64,000 nucleotides of DNA from PHAA01 sp963665865 (GTDB lineage: Bacteria > Bacillota > Syntrophomonadia > Syntrophomonadales > Syntrophomonadaceae). Both the position numbers and the translations under genes were made by a program. The number at the start of each line of letters is the position of its first letter. The stretch's first letter is position 1. Below, in pieces: positions 25,552 through 34,859 of the stretch. The stretch covers positions 558,001 to 622,000 of the forward strand of contig CAXXWF010000001.1 of assembly GCA_963665865.2 (NCBI GenBank). The letters are read 5' to 3'. The notes under the pieces were generated by a model that saw nothing but the letters and a program-made list of their open reading frames with translations, did no database searches and was not told the origin of the DNA.

Positions 25552-26313
25552 TTAATGGGGCCAGCGAAAAGTGGGATTCTGAAACTGTTCCCTGAAGTAC
25601 TGGGCTTGTTCCTGATCAAAAAGCTTGTTAAATTCTACCCCGTTAACATAAGCATCCCAAACTGCGAACCCATAAAACGAGGGAATATTTAAGGCCAGCT
25701 GCCAGTCCAGGCAAGCCTTAGCATGGGTATAATCACCGACAAAAGTATAATGGATAGCCTGGAGACTATGTGAGAAGATAATGATCCCCGATCCAATTAT
25801 CGCTAAAAATATAGATTTTATTAGTTCGGAATTATAGAGCTGCCCCAAACCCGGAACCAATACTGACCAGGCAAATGACGCCCAGGGATATCTTTGGCCC
25901 AAACCGTTAATCCCTGCAGCGCCAAGCGCTAAAGGACTCATCGGAGCGTTCTCCCGGTCACCTAATACTGAGAACTTATTGAATTCGATAGTCAGTCTGT
26001 AACTGTCCCAAACGCCGAAAAATAACACACCCGTATAAACCAGCAGCCACTGGGTATCCAAGACCTGTTTAGCCCCCTGGAAATCTCCTAAGAAGCTGTA
26101 GATAATGGCTGTGTTGATATGAGCCTTTTGGTTGACAAGAATTTCGCCGGAGAAGAGAAATATCCCCTTGAGCATGGAACCCAAGGCAATATGGCCGAAA
26201 CCGGGGAAGGCCAGCGACCACCAGGCGATAATCAGCGGATTTCTCAAGTGAAACATATTAAGATTGTATGATGTAGTTGTTAGTTTTGGTCGGCGAACCA
26301 TAGGTTGGTTCAT
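25552..26313 (-). CDS. duplicated TM2-like membrane protein (paralogue 1)
   Basis: A 253-residue membrane protein built from two copies of one module. Each copy has a WSxxxPGxGxxxxGxxxKxxF motif (WWSLAFPGFGHIALGSMLKG; WSVLVPGLGQLYNSELIKS), then a helix pair, a loop mentioning YSFLGDFQGAK or YTFVGDYTHAK, and VWDSYRLTIEFNK or VWDAYVNGVEFNK. Start at ATG 26313 behind GGGGGATATTA; the frame upstream is not coding. Homologous to 27171-27974 and to the half-length 28563-29024. The pattern resembles TM2 or DUF5683-type membrane domains. Function unknown; spore association is inferred from the neighbours. Confidence 0.78.
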   Translation of the reverse strand: MNQPMVRRPKLTTTSYNLNMFHLRNPLIIAWWSLAFPGFGHIALGSMLKGIFLFSGEILVNQKAHINTAIIYSFLGDFQGAKQVLDTQWLLVYTGVLFFGVWDSYRLTIEFNKFSVLGDRENAPMSPLALGAAGINGLGQRYPWASFAWSVLVPGLGQLYNSELIKSIFLAIIGSGIIIFSHSLQAIHYTFVGDYTHAKACLDWQLALNIPSFYGFAVWDAYVNGVEFNKLFDQEQAQYFREQFQNPTFRWPH

Positions 26314-26484
26314 TAATATCCCCCTATTACTGAATAGAAACTTGTTCCTAATATCACCAACAATGAATAAAAGTATGTACAATGCCCAAACCTTGGTGGA
26401 ACTAGACAAGTTGTGCATAGCCTTATTAAAGAACGGAAATGATATTTATTACTATAAAAGGCAAATTGGAGGGTGAGAAGGCAA

Positions 26485-27087
26485 ATGAGCGATTTTCTTA
26501 CTGGATTCAAAGTGCCGGCTAAGCTTTTCTGGGATTCAAGTTATGAGCAAATCCTACAAGCCCAGCGTACCTTAACCGATCTTAGTATTCAGAACTGGCT
26601 TCACTACAGCCTTCACCGCTGGACCTGGTGGTTCCTGTTGTTCTGGTCTACCTTCCCTCTGCTTATCTGGTGGAAATATACTGATCCCAGACGTTACCTG
26701 GAAATAAGCTTTTTTGGCTTAATGGCCAGTCTTATATCGGGGATAGTGGATTCCATGGGGGTACAACTTTTAATGTGGACTTATCCTAATAGCCTGATAC
26801 CAGGTTTGCCCAACTATTTTCCTATAGATTACGTAACCATACCGGTTGTATTCATGCTCATATATCAAAAGTACCCTGGGTGGAAGGCGTTTATTTTAGC
26901 TAGCACACTTTTAGCTTGCTTTCTGTCTCTGATCGGAGATCCCGTACTGGTGTGGTTAAACGTGTATCAACCCCTTTCCTGGCAGTATTATTACTCAATA
27001 CCCACCTTCGTCTTGATAGTTGGTTTTGCCAAATTAATTACGAATGTGGCTAAGGGGCGGGATTCACATTACAGCAGAAATGCATGA
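26485..27087 (+). CDS. CBO0543 family membrane protein (copy 1)
   Basis: A 200-residue membrane protein of the CBO0543 family known from endospore formers. An amphipathic N-terminus (LQAQRTLTDLSIQNWLHYSL) leads into five or so hydrophobic helices with the conserved WTYPNSLIPGLPNYFPIDY and PVVFMLIYQKYPGWK. Its closest relative here is 35492-36055, which has the matching WSYPHSLMPLMPKLFPVD. Divergent from the leftward paralogue pair, 171 bases away. ATG 26485 is preferred over GTG 26473, which overlaps the ribosome binding site. Function is unknown. Confidence 0.82.
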   Translation: MSDFLTGFKVPAKLFWDSSYEQILQAQRTLTDLSIQNWLHYSLHRWTWWFLLFWSTFPLLIWWKYTDPRRYLEISFFGLMASLISGIVDSMGVQLLMWTYPNSLIPGLPNYFPIDYVTIPVVFMLIYQKYPGWKAFILASTLLACFLSLIGDPVLVWLNVYQPLSWQYYYSIPTFVLIVGFAKLITNVAKGRDSHYSRNA

Positions 27088-27170
27088 GAATGCAGATTGA
27101 GCAATTAATTATTTGTAAACGTTCTAATCGAATGTAAAAGCTATCACAAAGGTAAAGAAGGGAAAATCAT

Positions 27171-27974
27171 ATGGAACAGTTAAAATCAGAATCGATTAGA
27201 AGTCTACGCCGTCCCAAAGGCTATATTAGTACTGCCAATGTAAATCTATTGCATCTAAAAAATCCTTGGGTGACAGCTTGGTGGTCGGCTGCTTATCCAG
27301 GCTATGGTTACATAATTATGGGCAGCTATATCAAGGGCTTCCTCCTGGTAACCTGGGAAGTAGCCATAAACTATCTAGCTCATATAAATATGGCGATCTA
27401 TTATTCTCTCCTGGGGCACTTCGAAATGGCCAAGGATGTTATTGACATCAATTGGTTTCTTCTATACATAGCGGTATATGTTTATGCCATTTGGAGCAGC
27501 TATCATCTGACTGTGGATTTGAATAAATTGTCCATCTTAGCAGATAGAGAAGACTCGATGATATTACCAGTTAAAATGGGCTCTACGGAAATCTGTTTTC
27601 TGGACAAGAGGGTTCCCTGGGTAGCTGCGGCTTTATCTCTATTTACGCCAGGAATAGGCCACCTCTATACTCATCGGGTTCCCACCAGCATTTTTCTGAC
27701 GCTTAATTTCATTGGAGTTGTATACCTTTCGCATATTTTGCTGGCCGTTCATTATACGGCGATAGGAGCCTTCAGTTCGGCTGCTGCGGTTCTGGACCCG
27801 CAATGGTTTTTGAATTTGCCGTCTATTATCGGTTTTGCGGTCTATGATTCTTATGTTAATACCGTTGAGTATAATCGACTATTTGAGATGGAACAGGCCC
27901 GCTTTCTTAGTGATCACTATCAGGAACCAAGTATTAACAGAGTTTTGGTGGATTCTTTAGGAGGGGTAATATGA
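27171..27974 (+). CDS. duplicated TM2-like membrane protein (paralogue 2)
   Basis: A 267-residue paralogue of 25552-26313, with the same two-module build: TAWWSAAYPGYGYIIMGSYI in module 1 and AALSLFTPGIGHLYTHRVPT in module 2. Each is followed by a loop (YSLLGHFEMAKDV; YTAIGAFSSAAAVL) and an IWSSYHLTVDLNK or VYDSYVNTVEYNR element. A 30-residue polar leader (SESIRSLRRPKG) precedes module 1. It overlaps the next gene by four bases (ATGA), an arrangement mirroring the leftward pair. Function unknown. Confidence 0.78.
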   Translation: MEQLKSESIRSLRRPKGYISTANVNLLHLKNPWVTAWWSAAYPGYGYIIMGSYIKGFLLVTWEVAINYLAHINMAIYYSLLGHFEMAKDVIDINWFLLYIAVYVYAIWSSYHLTVDLNKLSILADREDSMILPVKMGSTEICFLDKRVPWVAAALSLFTPGIGHLYTHRVPTSIFLTLNFIGVVYLSHILLAVHYTAIGAFSSAAAVLDPQWFLNLPSIIGFAVYDSYVNTVEYNRLFEMEQARFLSDHYQEPSINRVLVDSLGGVI

Positions 27975-28471
27975 TCATAGCCTCGACTTTTGAATATTCA
28001 TTCTATTTGGAACTGGCCATCAGCGATTTAGAAAAAAGGGGTATTCCCCGCGAGAATATTGGGGCAATTACGTTGGATAAGCAGGTTGCTGATAGAAAGA
28101 TATTTGATTCTATTCATAGATCGGACGGTATCAGCCTTTTTGACGGTGCCGCTGCTATGGCGACTGTTTTTGGGTTATTGGGAGCTATTTATGGCTTTGT
28201 ATTAGCATGGGGGCCGATTATATGGATGGTTATCGGCTTTTCCTTTGGAGCTATGGTAGGTTTCATCTTGGATTATGCGATTGGCAAAATCCGTAGTTTA
28301 AGAAACAAAAAAGCCAGCCGCAAGCGAGAGCCGGCAGGAGATAAGGCGGCAGACGTAATACTTATCATAAATTGTGAGGCTGATAAGAATGAAATGGTGG
28401 AGAGGGTTCTTTGGGACAATCTGGCCATGGGGGTTGGGGTGCTGAGTGAAAACAGATTAATTAATAAATAG
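27971..28471 (+). CDS. small glycine-zipper membrane protein (paralogue 2)
   Basis: A 166-residue paralogue of 25080-25535. It opens MIIASTFEYSFYLELAISDL, carries the linker DRKIFDSIHRSDGISLFDGA and two glycine-rich helices around YGFVLAWGPIIWMVIG, and ends in a polar segment with DVILIINCEADKNEMVERVL. The second half of the pair is therefore conserved in order and spacing with the leftward copy. The start overlaps the stop of the partner gene. Unknown function. Confidence 0.78.
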   Translation: MIIASTFEYSFYLELAISDLEKRGIPRENIGAITLDKQVADRKIFDSIHRSDGISLFDGAAAMATVFGLLGAIYGFVLAWGPIIWMVIGFSFGAMVGFILDYAIGKIRSLRNKKASRKREPAGDKAADVILIINCEADKNEMVERVLWDNLAMGVGVLSENRLINK

Positions 28472-28530
28472 GCGGAGCCAAAATGGGCAATCTAAAAATA
28501 GATGGTTAAATATTGAATGAGGGTAAAAAA

Positions 28531-28563
28531 ATGATGACGGAAATTTCCGATGAGCGACTTTAA
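28531..28563 (+). CDS. possible 10-codon leader peptide
   Basis: A ten-codon frame (MMTEISDERL) begins at an ATG behind GAGGGTAAAAAA and ends in TAATG, where the stop overlaps the ATG of the following gene at 28563. It has the strongest ribosome binding site in the region, so reinitiation at 28563 is likely. It could instead be the start of a decayed longer gene. Confidence 0.4.
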   Translation: MMTEISDERL

Positions 28564-29024
28564 TGGGTAACCAAAATGCATGGCAAGCTGCCCTATGGAG
28601 TATTGCTATTCCCGGCTTTGGTCAATTAATTAATGGAAAGTACATTAAGGGACTTACCTTAGTAGGTTTGGAGTTCTTAATAAACATGCATTCCGGCTTA
28701 AATATGGTTATTATATATAGCTTTCAAGGCCAAACCATGGGAGCCATAGATGCAACTAATTATCAGTGGCTGATGTTTTATCCCTGCATTTACATGTTCG
28801 CAATCTGGGATGCCTATCACGATGCAGACCAAGGCCAAACACCCTTATTATTTCTGCCCTTTACCTTATCCGCCTATGCTGGAACCATTGGGGTTATCTT
28901 TTCTAATACATTTACGATCAACCATATTATGCTGGGACCACTTTGGTCGTTGTTGTGTTTTTCGTTAATAGGGTTAGGGCTCGGTTTTATTATTAGATAT
29001 TTGGTGCTTAGATATCAGACCTGA
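28563..29024 (+). CDS. single-module TM2-like membrane protein (paralogue 3, half length)
   Basis: A 153-residue protein corresponding to one module of the duplicated paralogues: AALWSIAIPGFGQLINGKYIKG (quoted in part, WSIAIPGFGQLINGKYI), IIYSFQGQTMGAIDA and YMFAIWDAYHDADQ, followed by three unrelated hydrophobic helices. Its own ribosome binding site is weak, and it seems coupled to the short leader frame at 28531. It could be an ancestral single-module form or a truncated duplicate. Function unknown. Confidence 0.72.
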   Translation: MGNQNAWQAALWSIAIPGFGQLINGKYIKGLTLVGLEFLINMHSGLNMVIIYSFQGQTMGAIDATNYQWLMFYPCIYMFAIWDAYHDADQGQTPLLFLPFTLSAYAGTIGVIFSNTFTINHIMLGPLWSLLCFSLIGLGLGFIIRYLVLRYQT

Positions 29025-29262
29025 CGACGATTGAGCGACGGAGTAAAAATATTACCCTTATCAGTATCGAAACACCTCCCTGCTATAAATCAGGCAATTA
29101 GCAAATCTTCGGTACAACCGCATTTTTTGCCTGCCTTTCCTTACGATTACCAACCTGAAAATGCCATGTAGTGCTGATTATCAAATAATTATGACAATTA
29201 AGTATATGTTATAATAGGGTAAAAAATTGACGTGAGCATTAAATCATTGCGCAGGAGTTAAA

Positions 29263-31974
29263 ATGAAAGAGAAAAAGCATTGCGTTACAACCCTAAGCAC
29301 TAAATATACTAGCCTTAATAACCCTAAAACGGATACAGCCAAAGCTGAATTTCCGATCGTTGGCATTGGTGCTTCCGCCGGAGGTCTGGAAGCTCTGGCC
29401 GCCTTTTTGGGTAACGTGCCTGAAAATAGCGGCCTGGCTTTTGTGATCGTTCAACATCTGGATCCGCAGCGTGAGAATCTTTTGGTGAATTTACTCCAGA
29501 GAGTAACTACCATGAAGGTTGTTCAGGTCATGGATAACTTATTTGTTCAACCTAACTGTGTATATATAATACCGCCGAACAAGAATATGGCTATTCAACA
29601 CAGGGTGATTCACCTTGTCGATTATTTTGCACCACACACCCAGCGTCTGCCTATAGATTACTTTTTCCGCTCTCTGGCGGATGATCAGCAGGAGAAGGGA
29701 ATCGGTGTTATTCTCTCTGGAATGGGCACAGATGGTACGGCCGGACTTAGAGCTATCAAGGAAAAAGGCGGCACGGTCTTTGTCCAGGAACCGTCCTCGG
29801 CTGAATTTGACGGTATGCCTCGCAGTGCGATCGAGACTGGTTTAGCAGACGCTATATGTTCGGTGGAGTCTTTGCCGGCAGAGATTATTTACTATCTTGT
29901 ACACAAGACTCTTAGCGGTCAGTGTGACCCGAAACAGGCAGATAAAGCCTTGAGTTCCTTCGACCAGATTATGTTCATGTTACGGACGCAGACCGGTCAT
30001 GATTTTTCATCCTATAAGAAGAGCACTGTACAACGTCGCATTGAGCGGCGCATGGGTATTCACCAAATTGCCAGGATCGCCAATTACGTTCATTTTTTGC
30101 GGGAGAATCCTCAGGAACTGGAATTATTATTTAAGGAATTTTTAATCGGGGTTACCAGTTTCTTTCGTGAACCGGCGGAATGGGAATTGTTAAAGAACCA
30201 AGTTTTACCGTCTCTCTTAGCTGAACGGTCACCTGGTGATACAATTCGGGTCTGGGTATCCGGTTGTGCCAGCGGCGAGGAGGCTTACTCCTTAGCTATT
30301 GCCTTTAAAGAAGTGTTGGACCAATTAAAGCCTGCGCAAGACTTTTTCATGCAGATATTTGCCACTGATCTGGACCGTGACGCTATTGATAAAGCCCGCG
30401 AAGGTATTTTCCCGCTTACTATTGCAGAAGATATGTCGTCAGAGCGACTGCAGCAGTATTTTGTTAAGGTGGAGCGTGGCTATCAGGTTATCAGGAGCAT
30501 TCGGGATATGGTAATCTTTGCTCAGCAAAATATGATTAAGGATCCGCCTTTTACTAAGATCGATATATTGGTCTGCCGCAACCTGCTTATCTACCTAACC
30601 CCAGAACTGCAGAAAAAGCTTATACCCCTATTTCACTACAGTCTTAATCCCGGCGGCTTTTTGTTTTTAGGAAGTGCAGAGACAGTCGGACAATTTACCA
30701 ATCTTTTTAAGCCATTGGAACATAAATCACGGCTCTACCAGCGACAATACTCCTTATTACAGACTGAGCCGGTGGAGTTTCCTACCTTCTTTGCCCCCGA
30801 GCGGTCGGCAGTGAACCTGCCGTTGAAACCGGTTCATAACATTCAGTTGCTGGCGGATAAATTGATCTTGCAGAGTTATTCACCACCGACAGTATTGGTC
30901 AACGATAAAGGTGATATCTTATACATTACCGGGCGGACAGGTAAGTATCTGGAACCGGCTGCCGGCAAGGTCAACTGGAATATTTTTGCCATGGCTCGTG
31001 AAGGGCTTAACTATGCCCTGAGTAACACTTTTTATCAAGCACTTCGGCAAAAAGAGGAGGTTTCTTTTAAGAACGCCGTTGTCAAAAACGAAGCTGGATC
31101 GCAGATAGTTGACTTCACAGTCAATCCCCTCAAAGAGCCGGAGGCCTTGCGGGGTACGGTACTGATAGTTTTTACTGACGTGGTTCCCGCTAATATCATT
31201 GCCACGAAAAACCCAACCGAACCAATCGTGACCAGCAGCCAGCGAGAAGCGGAAATGGAACTGGAACTGATGCAAGTTCGCCAACTGTGGCAAGTTGCCA
31301 GTACAGAAATGCAGATATCCCAAGAAGAACTCAAATCCAGCAATGAAGAATTACAGTCAAGCAATGAAGAACTCCAGTCGACTAACGAGGAACTGACTAC
31401 AACCAAGGAAGAAATACAATCTTTAAATGAAGAGCTAAAGGCGGTCAATTATGAACTGCTAGCCAAGATAGACGACCTGTCGCAAGCCAATAATGACATG
31501 AAGAATCTGCTGGAAAGCACGAATATTGCCACCCTATTTTTAGACAACTCGCTCAGCGTGAAGCGTTTCACCAACCAAATGTCGGTGGTCTCTAAACTAA
31601 TTTCGAGTGACGTAGGTCGACCAGTCACCGATATCGCTTCGGATCTTTTTTATCCTGAATTAACCGAGGATGTCAGGGAAGTGCTGCGGACGTTGAATAC
31701 TATTGAAAAACAGGTGAAGTCTGATAGAGGTTTTTGGTTTAATGCGCGTATTCTGCCTTATCGCACTTTGGATGACAAAATAGATGGGGTGGTCATTACT
31801 TTTGTAGATATCACCGGATCCAAAGTAGTGGAGGCGGGTCTGCGTAAAACGGAATCGGGTCTGCAGCAACGCATTATAGACCAAGATGTAGAATTGGCAC
31901 AGGCCAAGGATAGTATACTAGATGATGTGCAACCAGGTCAGAGGGAAGCCGCTGCCAGTAAGTCAGAAGGGTAG
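29263..31974 (+). CDS. CheB-CheR fusion with coiled coil and PAS domain
   Basis: A 903-residue signalling protein. Residues about 29-215 are a CheB methylesterase with the triad Ser38 (GASAGG), His65 (QHLDPQ) and Asp157 (GMGTDGTAG), but no receiver domain. About 225-490 is CheR methyltransferase with the SAM motif WVSGCASGEEAYSLA (331-345) and VCRNLLIYL. About 500-640 is PAS-like, 660-750 a heptad-rich coiled coil (SSNEELQSSNEELQSTNEE), and 755-860 a PAS domain. There is no histidine kinase. It could methylate and demethylate receptors or other proteins. ATG with GGAG upstream. Confidence 0.92.
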   Translation: MKEKKHCVTTLSTKYTSLNNPKTDTAKAEFPIVGIGASAGGLEALAAFLGNVPENSGLAFVIVQHLDPQRENLLVNLLQRVTTMKVVQVMDNLFVQPNCVYIIPPNKNMAIQHRVIHLVDYFAPHTQRLPIDYFFRSLADDQQEKGIGVILSGMGTDGTAGLRAIKEKGGTVFVQEPSSAEFDGMPRSAIETGLADAICSVESLPAEIIYYLVHKTLSGQCDPKQADKALSSFDQIMFMLRTQTGHDFSSYKKSTVQRRIERRMGIHQIARIANYVHFLRENPQELELLFKEFLIGVTSFFREPAEWELLKNQVLPSLLAERSPGDTIRVWVSGCASGEEAYSLAIAFKEVLDQLKPAQDFFMQIFATDLDRDAIDKAREGIFPLTIAEDMSSERLQQYFVKVERGYQVIRSIRDMVIFAQQNMIKDPPFTKIDILVCRNLLIYLTPELQKKLIPLFHYSLNPGGFLFLGSAETVGQFTNLFKPLEHKSRLYQRQYSLLQTEPVEFPTFFAPERSAVNLPLKPVHNIQLLADKLILQSYSPPTVLVNDKGDILYITGRTGKYLEPAAGKVNWNIFAMAREGLNYALSNTFYQALRQKEEVSFKNAVVKNEAGSQIVDFTVNPLKEPEALRGTVLIVFTDVVPANIIATKNPTEPIVTSSQREAEMELELMQVRQLWQVASTEMQISQEELKSSNEELQSSNEELQSTNEELTTTKEEIQSLNEELKAVNYELLAKIDDLSQANNDMKNLLESTNIATLFLDNSLSVKRFTNQMSVVSKLISSDVGRPVTDIASDLFYPELTEDVREVLRTLNTIEKQVKSDRGFWFNARILPYRTLDDKIDGVVITFVDITGSKVVEAGLRKTESGLQQRIIDQDVELAQAKDSILDDVQPGQREAAASKSEG

Positions 31975-32029
31975 TTAGAAAACGCAGAGAGCTGACATGA
32001 AATAAAGTTTACTATGATGCTTCATTCAA

Positions 32030-32058
32030 AATAAGGCCGTTTAGGCCTTATTTTTTTT
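32030..32058 (+). terminator. intrinsic terminator
   Basis: Perfect AATAAGGCC/GGCCTTATT arms, five-base loop and a run of T (TTTTTT), closing the CheB-CheR gene. Confidence 0.85.
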
Positions 32059-32126
32059 GCTCCATGTATTTCAAGAATTTATTTTTGGGATACTAATAAA
32101 AATATTTACGGTTGAGGGGTGAAAGT

Positions 32127-32465
32127 TTGAATATACTTGAAATATTCAAAAAAGCTAAGGATGAAGAAGAGCGTCTCGATATTCAGGAGGCCTTCAATAT
32201 ATATAATCTGCTAAGAGCCAGATATGTCAGCGCGCAAACTGTGCAAATATTTAAGAACTTTATTCATGACGTTGATTGGGAAATAATCCTGAATGGATTC
32301 TTGAAGAATTTTAATAAACAAATTGATGTTCTGGAGGATTTAGGCATTATGTATCGCCTTATTATGCCGAGCAAACCTCCGCTAGACATCAAGTTTACAA
32401 CCAGAATTAATGAAAGGTTGGACCAGGGTGGTGCCGATTTTTGGAGAGCCAATGTCGTAAGCTAA
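32127..32465 (+). CDS. helical protein resembling half of DUF3231 (spore coat-like)
   Basis: A 112-residue helical protein. Its sequence from AFNIYNLLRARYVSAQTVQI through FIHDVDWEIILNGFLKNFNK and LEDLGIMYRLIMPSKPP follows the pattern of DUF3231 four-helix modules (usual form HDxDLxxxLxxGxxxLxxQIxxLE... PLPxRPP), which occur in Bacillales spores. Only one module is present. TTG at 32127 is used because GAGGGGTG lies five bases upstream; an earlier in-frame TTG at 32112 overlaps that site. Function unknown. Confidence 0.6.
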   Translation: MNILEIFKKAKDEEERLDIQEAFNIYNLLRARYVSAQTVQIFKNFIHDVDWEIILNGFLKNFNKQIDVLEDLGIMYRLIMPSKPPLDIKFTTRINERLDQGGADFWRANVVS

Positions 32466-32634
32466 ACGGAATTACTAAACTTATAAGTATTATTACTTAT
32501 CCCTTCTGGTATTTTTATCTAAATATAGAAGGGATATTTTAGCGTATGTAGAACATTATAAATATTCTTCTGGAATATTAGACATTATTAACTTTCAGAG
32601 CAATATTTGTCGAGGAGCTGGTCGGGACTTGGGT

Positions 32635-34329
32635 ATGGATCTTAATAGACAAGTGGAAAAGGCGTTCAATCGTTTGGAGAACTTTTATAAAAGTGATTTA
32701 TCTTCCCAAGAACTGACCGCTAAACTTTTATCAGAGTTGAATGTTGCACTTCACGAGTTACAAACAACTGCAGTAGAATTGGTTGAGCAAAATGAGGAAA
32801 TGGCAGCCAACCGACAGATACTGGAAGAAGAGAGATTCCGTTATCAGGAACTGTTTGATTTTGCACCAGACGGATATTTGGTAACTGATACCGATGGCAT
32901 AATACTCGAAGCTAATATTGCCGCCGCTAACCTTTTTAAGGTAAGTAGATCTTTTCTAATTGGGAATCCGCTAACAATATTTATTTGCAGTGAAGAACGA
33001 TTATCTTTCCGTACCCGGCTGGCAGAGATAAAAGCGAGAACCATTGCTGAAAACGAGATTTGGGAGCTTAAAATGCTATCCGGAACGCGAGCTGCTTTTC
33101 CGGTTTCTATTACAGTGGGAAAGGTAATATCCTCCCGGGGGGGAACCCCAGAACTGCGATGGATGCTGCGGGATATCACAAAAACTAAGCAACTCGAAGC
33201 AGAGCTGCAAAAAGCGGATAAGTTAGAATCCCTGGGTGTTTTAGCGGGTGGGATCGCGCATGACCTGAACAATTTTCTTACCATAATTCTCGGGAATCTT
33301 ACCCTGGTAAAAATGTACGTCGGGGAAGATCACAAGGCTCATGATTATCTTAAGGAGATGGACGACGCTATAAGCCAAACTAGAAATTTGACCTGGCAAT
33401 TGCTAACCTTTGCCAAAGGTGGAAAGCCCTTAACCAAGGCTGTCTCCATTTCCGGAATAATTAGAGAGACTACTGCTTTTGCTCTAAGCGGGTCCAAGAC
33501 ACAGTATGAATTATTTATACCCCAAGACCTCCCTGCAGTGGAGATAGACCAGGGGCAAATAACCCAGGTCATTACCAACTTGCTTATCAATGCTGATCAG
33601 GTTATGGAGGATGGCGGAACCATCGTGATCCGCGCTGAAAACCAAGTCCTTACAGCTGAAAATACTACTTTGCCGATCCAACCCGGTAATTATGTGGTGC
33701 TGACTATAACTGATGACGGCCCTGGTATTCCCGGCCAGATCGTGTCCAAAATATTTGACCCTTATTTTACTACCAAAGAACATGGCAGTGGCCTTGGGCT
33801 TACTATATGTTATTCAATTGTGAAAAAACACGCTGGATACATTTCAGTATGTTCCGAAGAAGGGGATGGAACAAGCTTCACCATATATCTGCCAGTCTCT
33901 AGTGCACAAGCTGATCAAGAAGAAGTATCCGAAGATGGTCTTATCTTAGGGGATGAGAAAGTATTATTGATGGAAGATGATAAGAGTGTCCGACAAACGG
34001 CTTACGAGATGCTGACTTTTCTCGGTTATGATGTGGAGGTAGCTGCAGACGGTGCCGAAGCAGTCAGATTATATGAAGAAGCATTTCAGTCAGGGCGTGC
34101 TTTTGACGTTGTAATTTCCGATCTAACAGTTCGTGGCGGTATGGGTGGTAAAATGGCCGTGGCTGAGCTAATTAAAATTGATCCGGATGTTAAAGTAATT
34201 GTTTCGAGCGGCTACTCTTCCGATGTGCTAGCCGACTATAAAAAGCACGGCTTTTGCAATGTGATTGCTAAGCCATACAGACTGCAAGAACTGGGAAACG
34301 TCATGTCACGTGTCATCAGAGGCAGGTAA
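32635..34329 (+). CDS. hybrid sensor histidine kinase: PAS, kinase, receiver
   Basis: A 564-residue soluble kinase. An N-terminal coiled region (1-65) leads to a PAS domain (about 66-185, RYQELFDFAPDGYLVTDTDG). Then come an H-box GGIAHDLNNFLTIILGN with the phosphoacceptor His about 209, an ATPase domain with NLLINADQ, DDGPGIP and GSGLGLTI, and a C-terminal receiver (about 440-564) with acceptor Asp about 496 in VVISDLTVRG. No membrane segment is seen, so it senses a cytoplasmic cue. The ATG at 32635 follows CGGGA; a TTG two codons earlier is also possible. It lies downstream of the CheB-CheR gene. Its output partner is unknown. Confidence 0.92.
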   Translation: MDLNRQVEKAFNRLENFYKSDLSSQELTAKLLSELNVALHELQTTAVELVEQNEEMAANRQILEEERFRYQELFDFAPDGYLVTDTDGIILEANIAAANLFKVSRSFLIGNPLTIFICSEERLSFRTRLAEIKARTIAENEIWELKMLSGTRAAFPVSITVGKVISSRGGTPELRWMLRDITKTKQLEAELQKADKLESLGVLAGGIAHDLNNFLTIILGNLTLVKMYVGEDHKAHDYLKEMDDAISQTRNLTWQLLTFAKGGKPLTKAVSISGIIRETTAFALSGSKTQYELFIPQDLPAVEIDQGQITQVITNLLINADQVMEDGGTIVIRAENQVLTAENTTLPIQPGNYVVLTITDDGPGIPGQIVSKIFDPYFTTKEHGSGLGLTICYSIVKKHAGYISVCSEEGDGTSFTIYLPVSSAQADQEEVSEDGLILGDEKVLLMEDDKSVRQTAYEMLTFLGYDVEVAADGAEAVRLYEEAFQSGRAFDVVISDLTVRGGMGGKMAVAELIKIDPDVKVIVSSGYSSDVLADYKKHGFCNVIAKPYRLQELGNVMSRVIRGR

Positions 34330-34526
34330 TAGTCACCTATCTCTCCCATGATCCTGGAGAAGATTTTCAACTAATTCTATTTGATCTTTTGCACAGTTTA
34401 CAATCATATTTTGCAAGAGATGAGCGGGACACAAGCAACGTTGAGATAACGTCATACAAGTCACCACCTAATTTTGTGGATAAAAATGGCCAGCCTAAGG
34501 CTGACAATGTACGGTTGATACTGTTT

Positions 34527-34859
34527 CTATTTTTCTTCATCCATCGGCAAATCACCAAATAGGATATGTGTATAATCCCGCCTGCCGTATAAAATTCGCG
34601 ATACGAAAACAATTTCATCTTCATACCTGTAAAATATCAGATAATTGGCACAGACAAGAAAACGATAGTCTGTCTGAACATCTACAACGGAAGATAACCG
34701 CGCGCCAATCGCAGGATGTTCAGATAACCCGCGTATTTTCTTGGCGATTTTAAAAACCAGATCTAGAGCCGCCTGCGGATTACATAGTTCTTGAGCAATG
34801 TAGGCTTTAATTTCTGCCAAATCATCTTTGGCTGCGGGCGAAATTTTTAGCTTATACAT
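34527..34859 (-). CDS. RelE/ParE family toxin
   Basis: A 110-residue toxin of the RelE/ParE fold: MYKLKISPAAKDDLAEIKAY, the LSEHPAIGARLSS middle and the DYRFLVCANYLIFYRYED-type strands ending in ILYGRRDY. It overlaps the upstream antitoxin by eight bases, so they are co-translated. Whether it cuts mRNA (RelE) or poisons gyrase (ParE) is not decidable; the sequence around DYRFLVCANYLIFYRYE favours ParE-like. Confidence 0.88.
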   Translation of the reverse strand: MYKLKISPAAKDDLAEIKAYIAQELCNPQAALDLVFKIAKKIRGLSEHPAIGARLSSVVDVQTDYRFLVCANYLIFYRYEDEIVFVSRILYGRRDYTHILFGDLPMDEEK

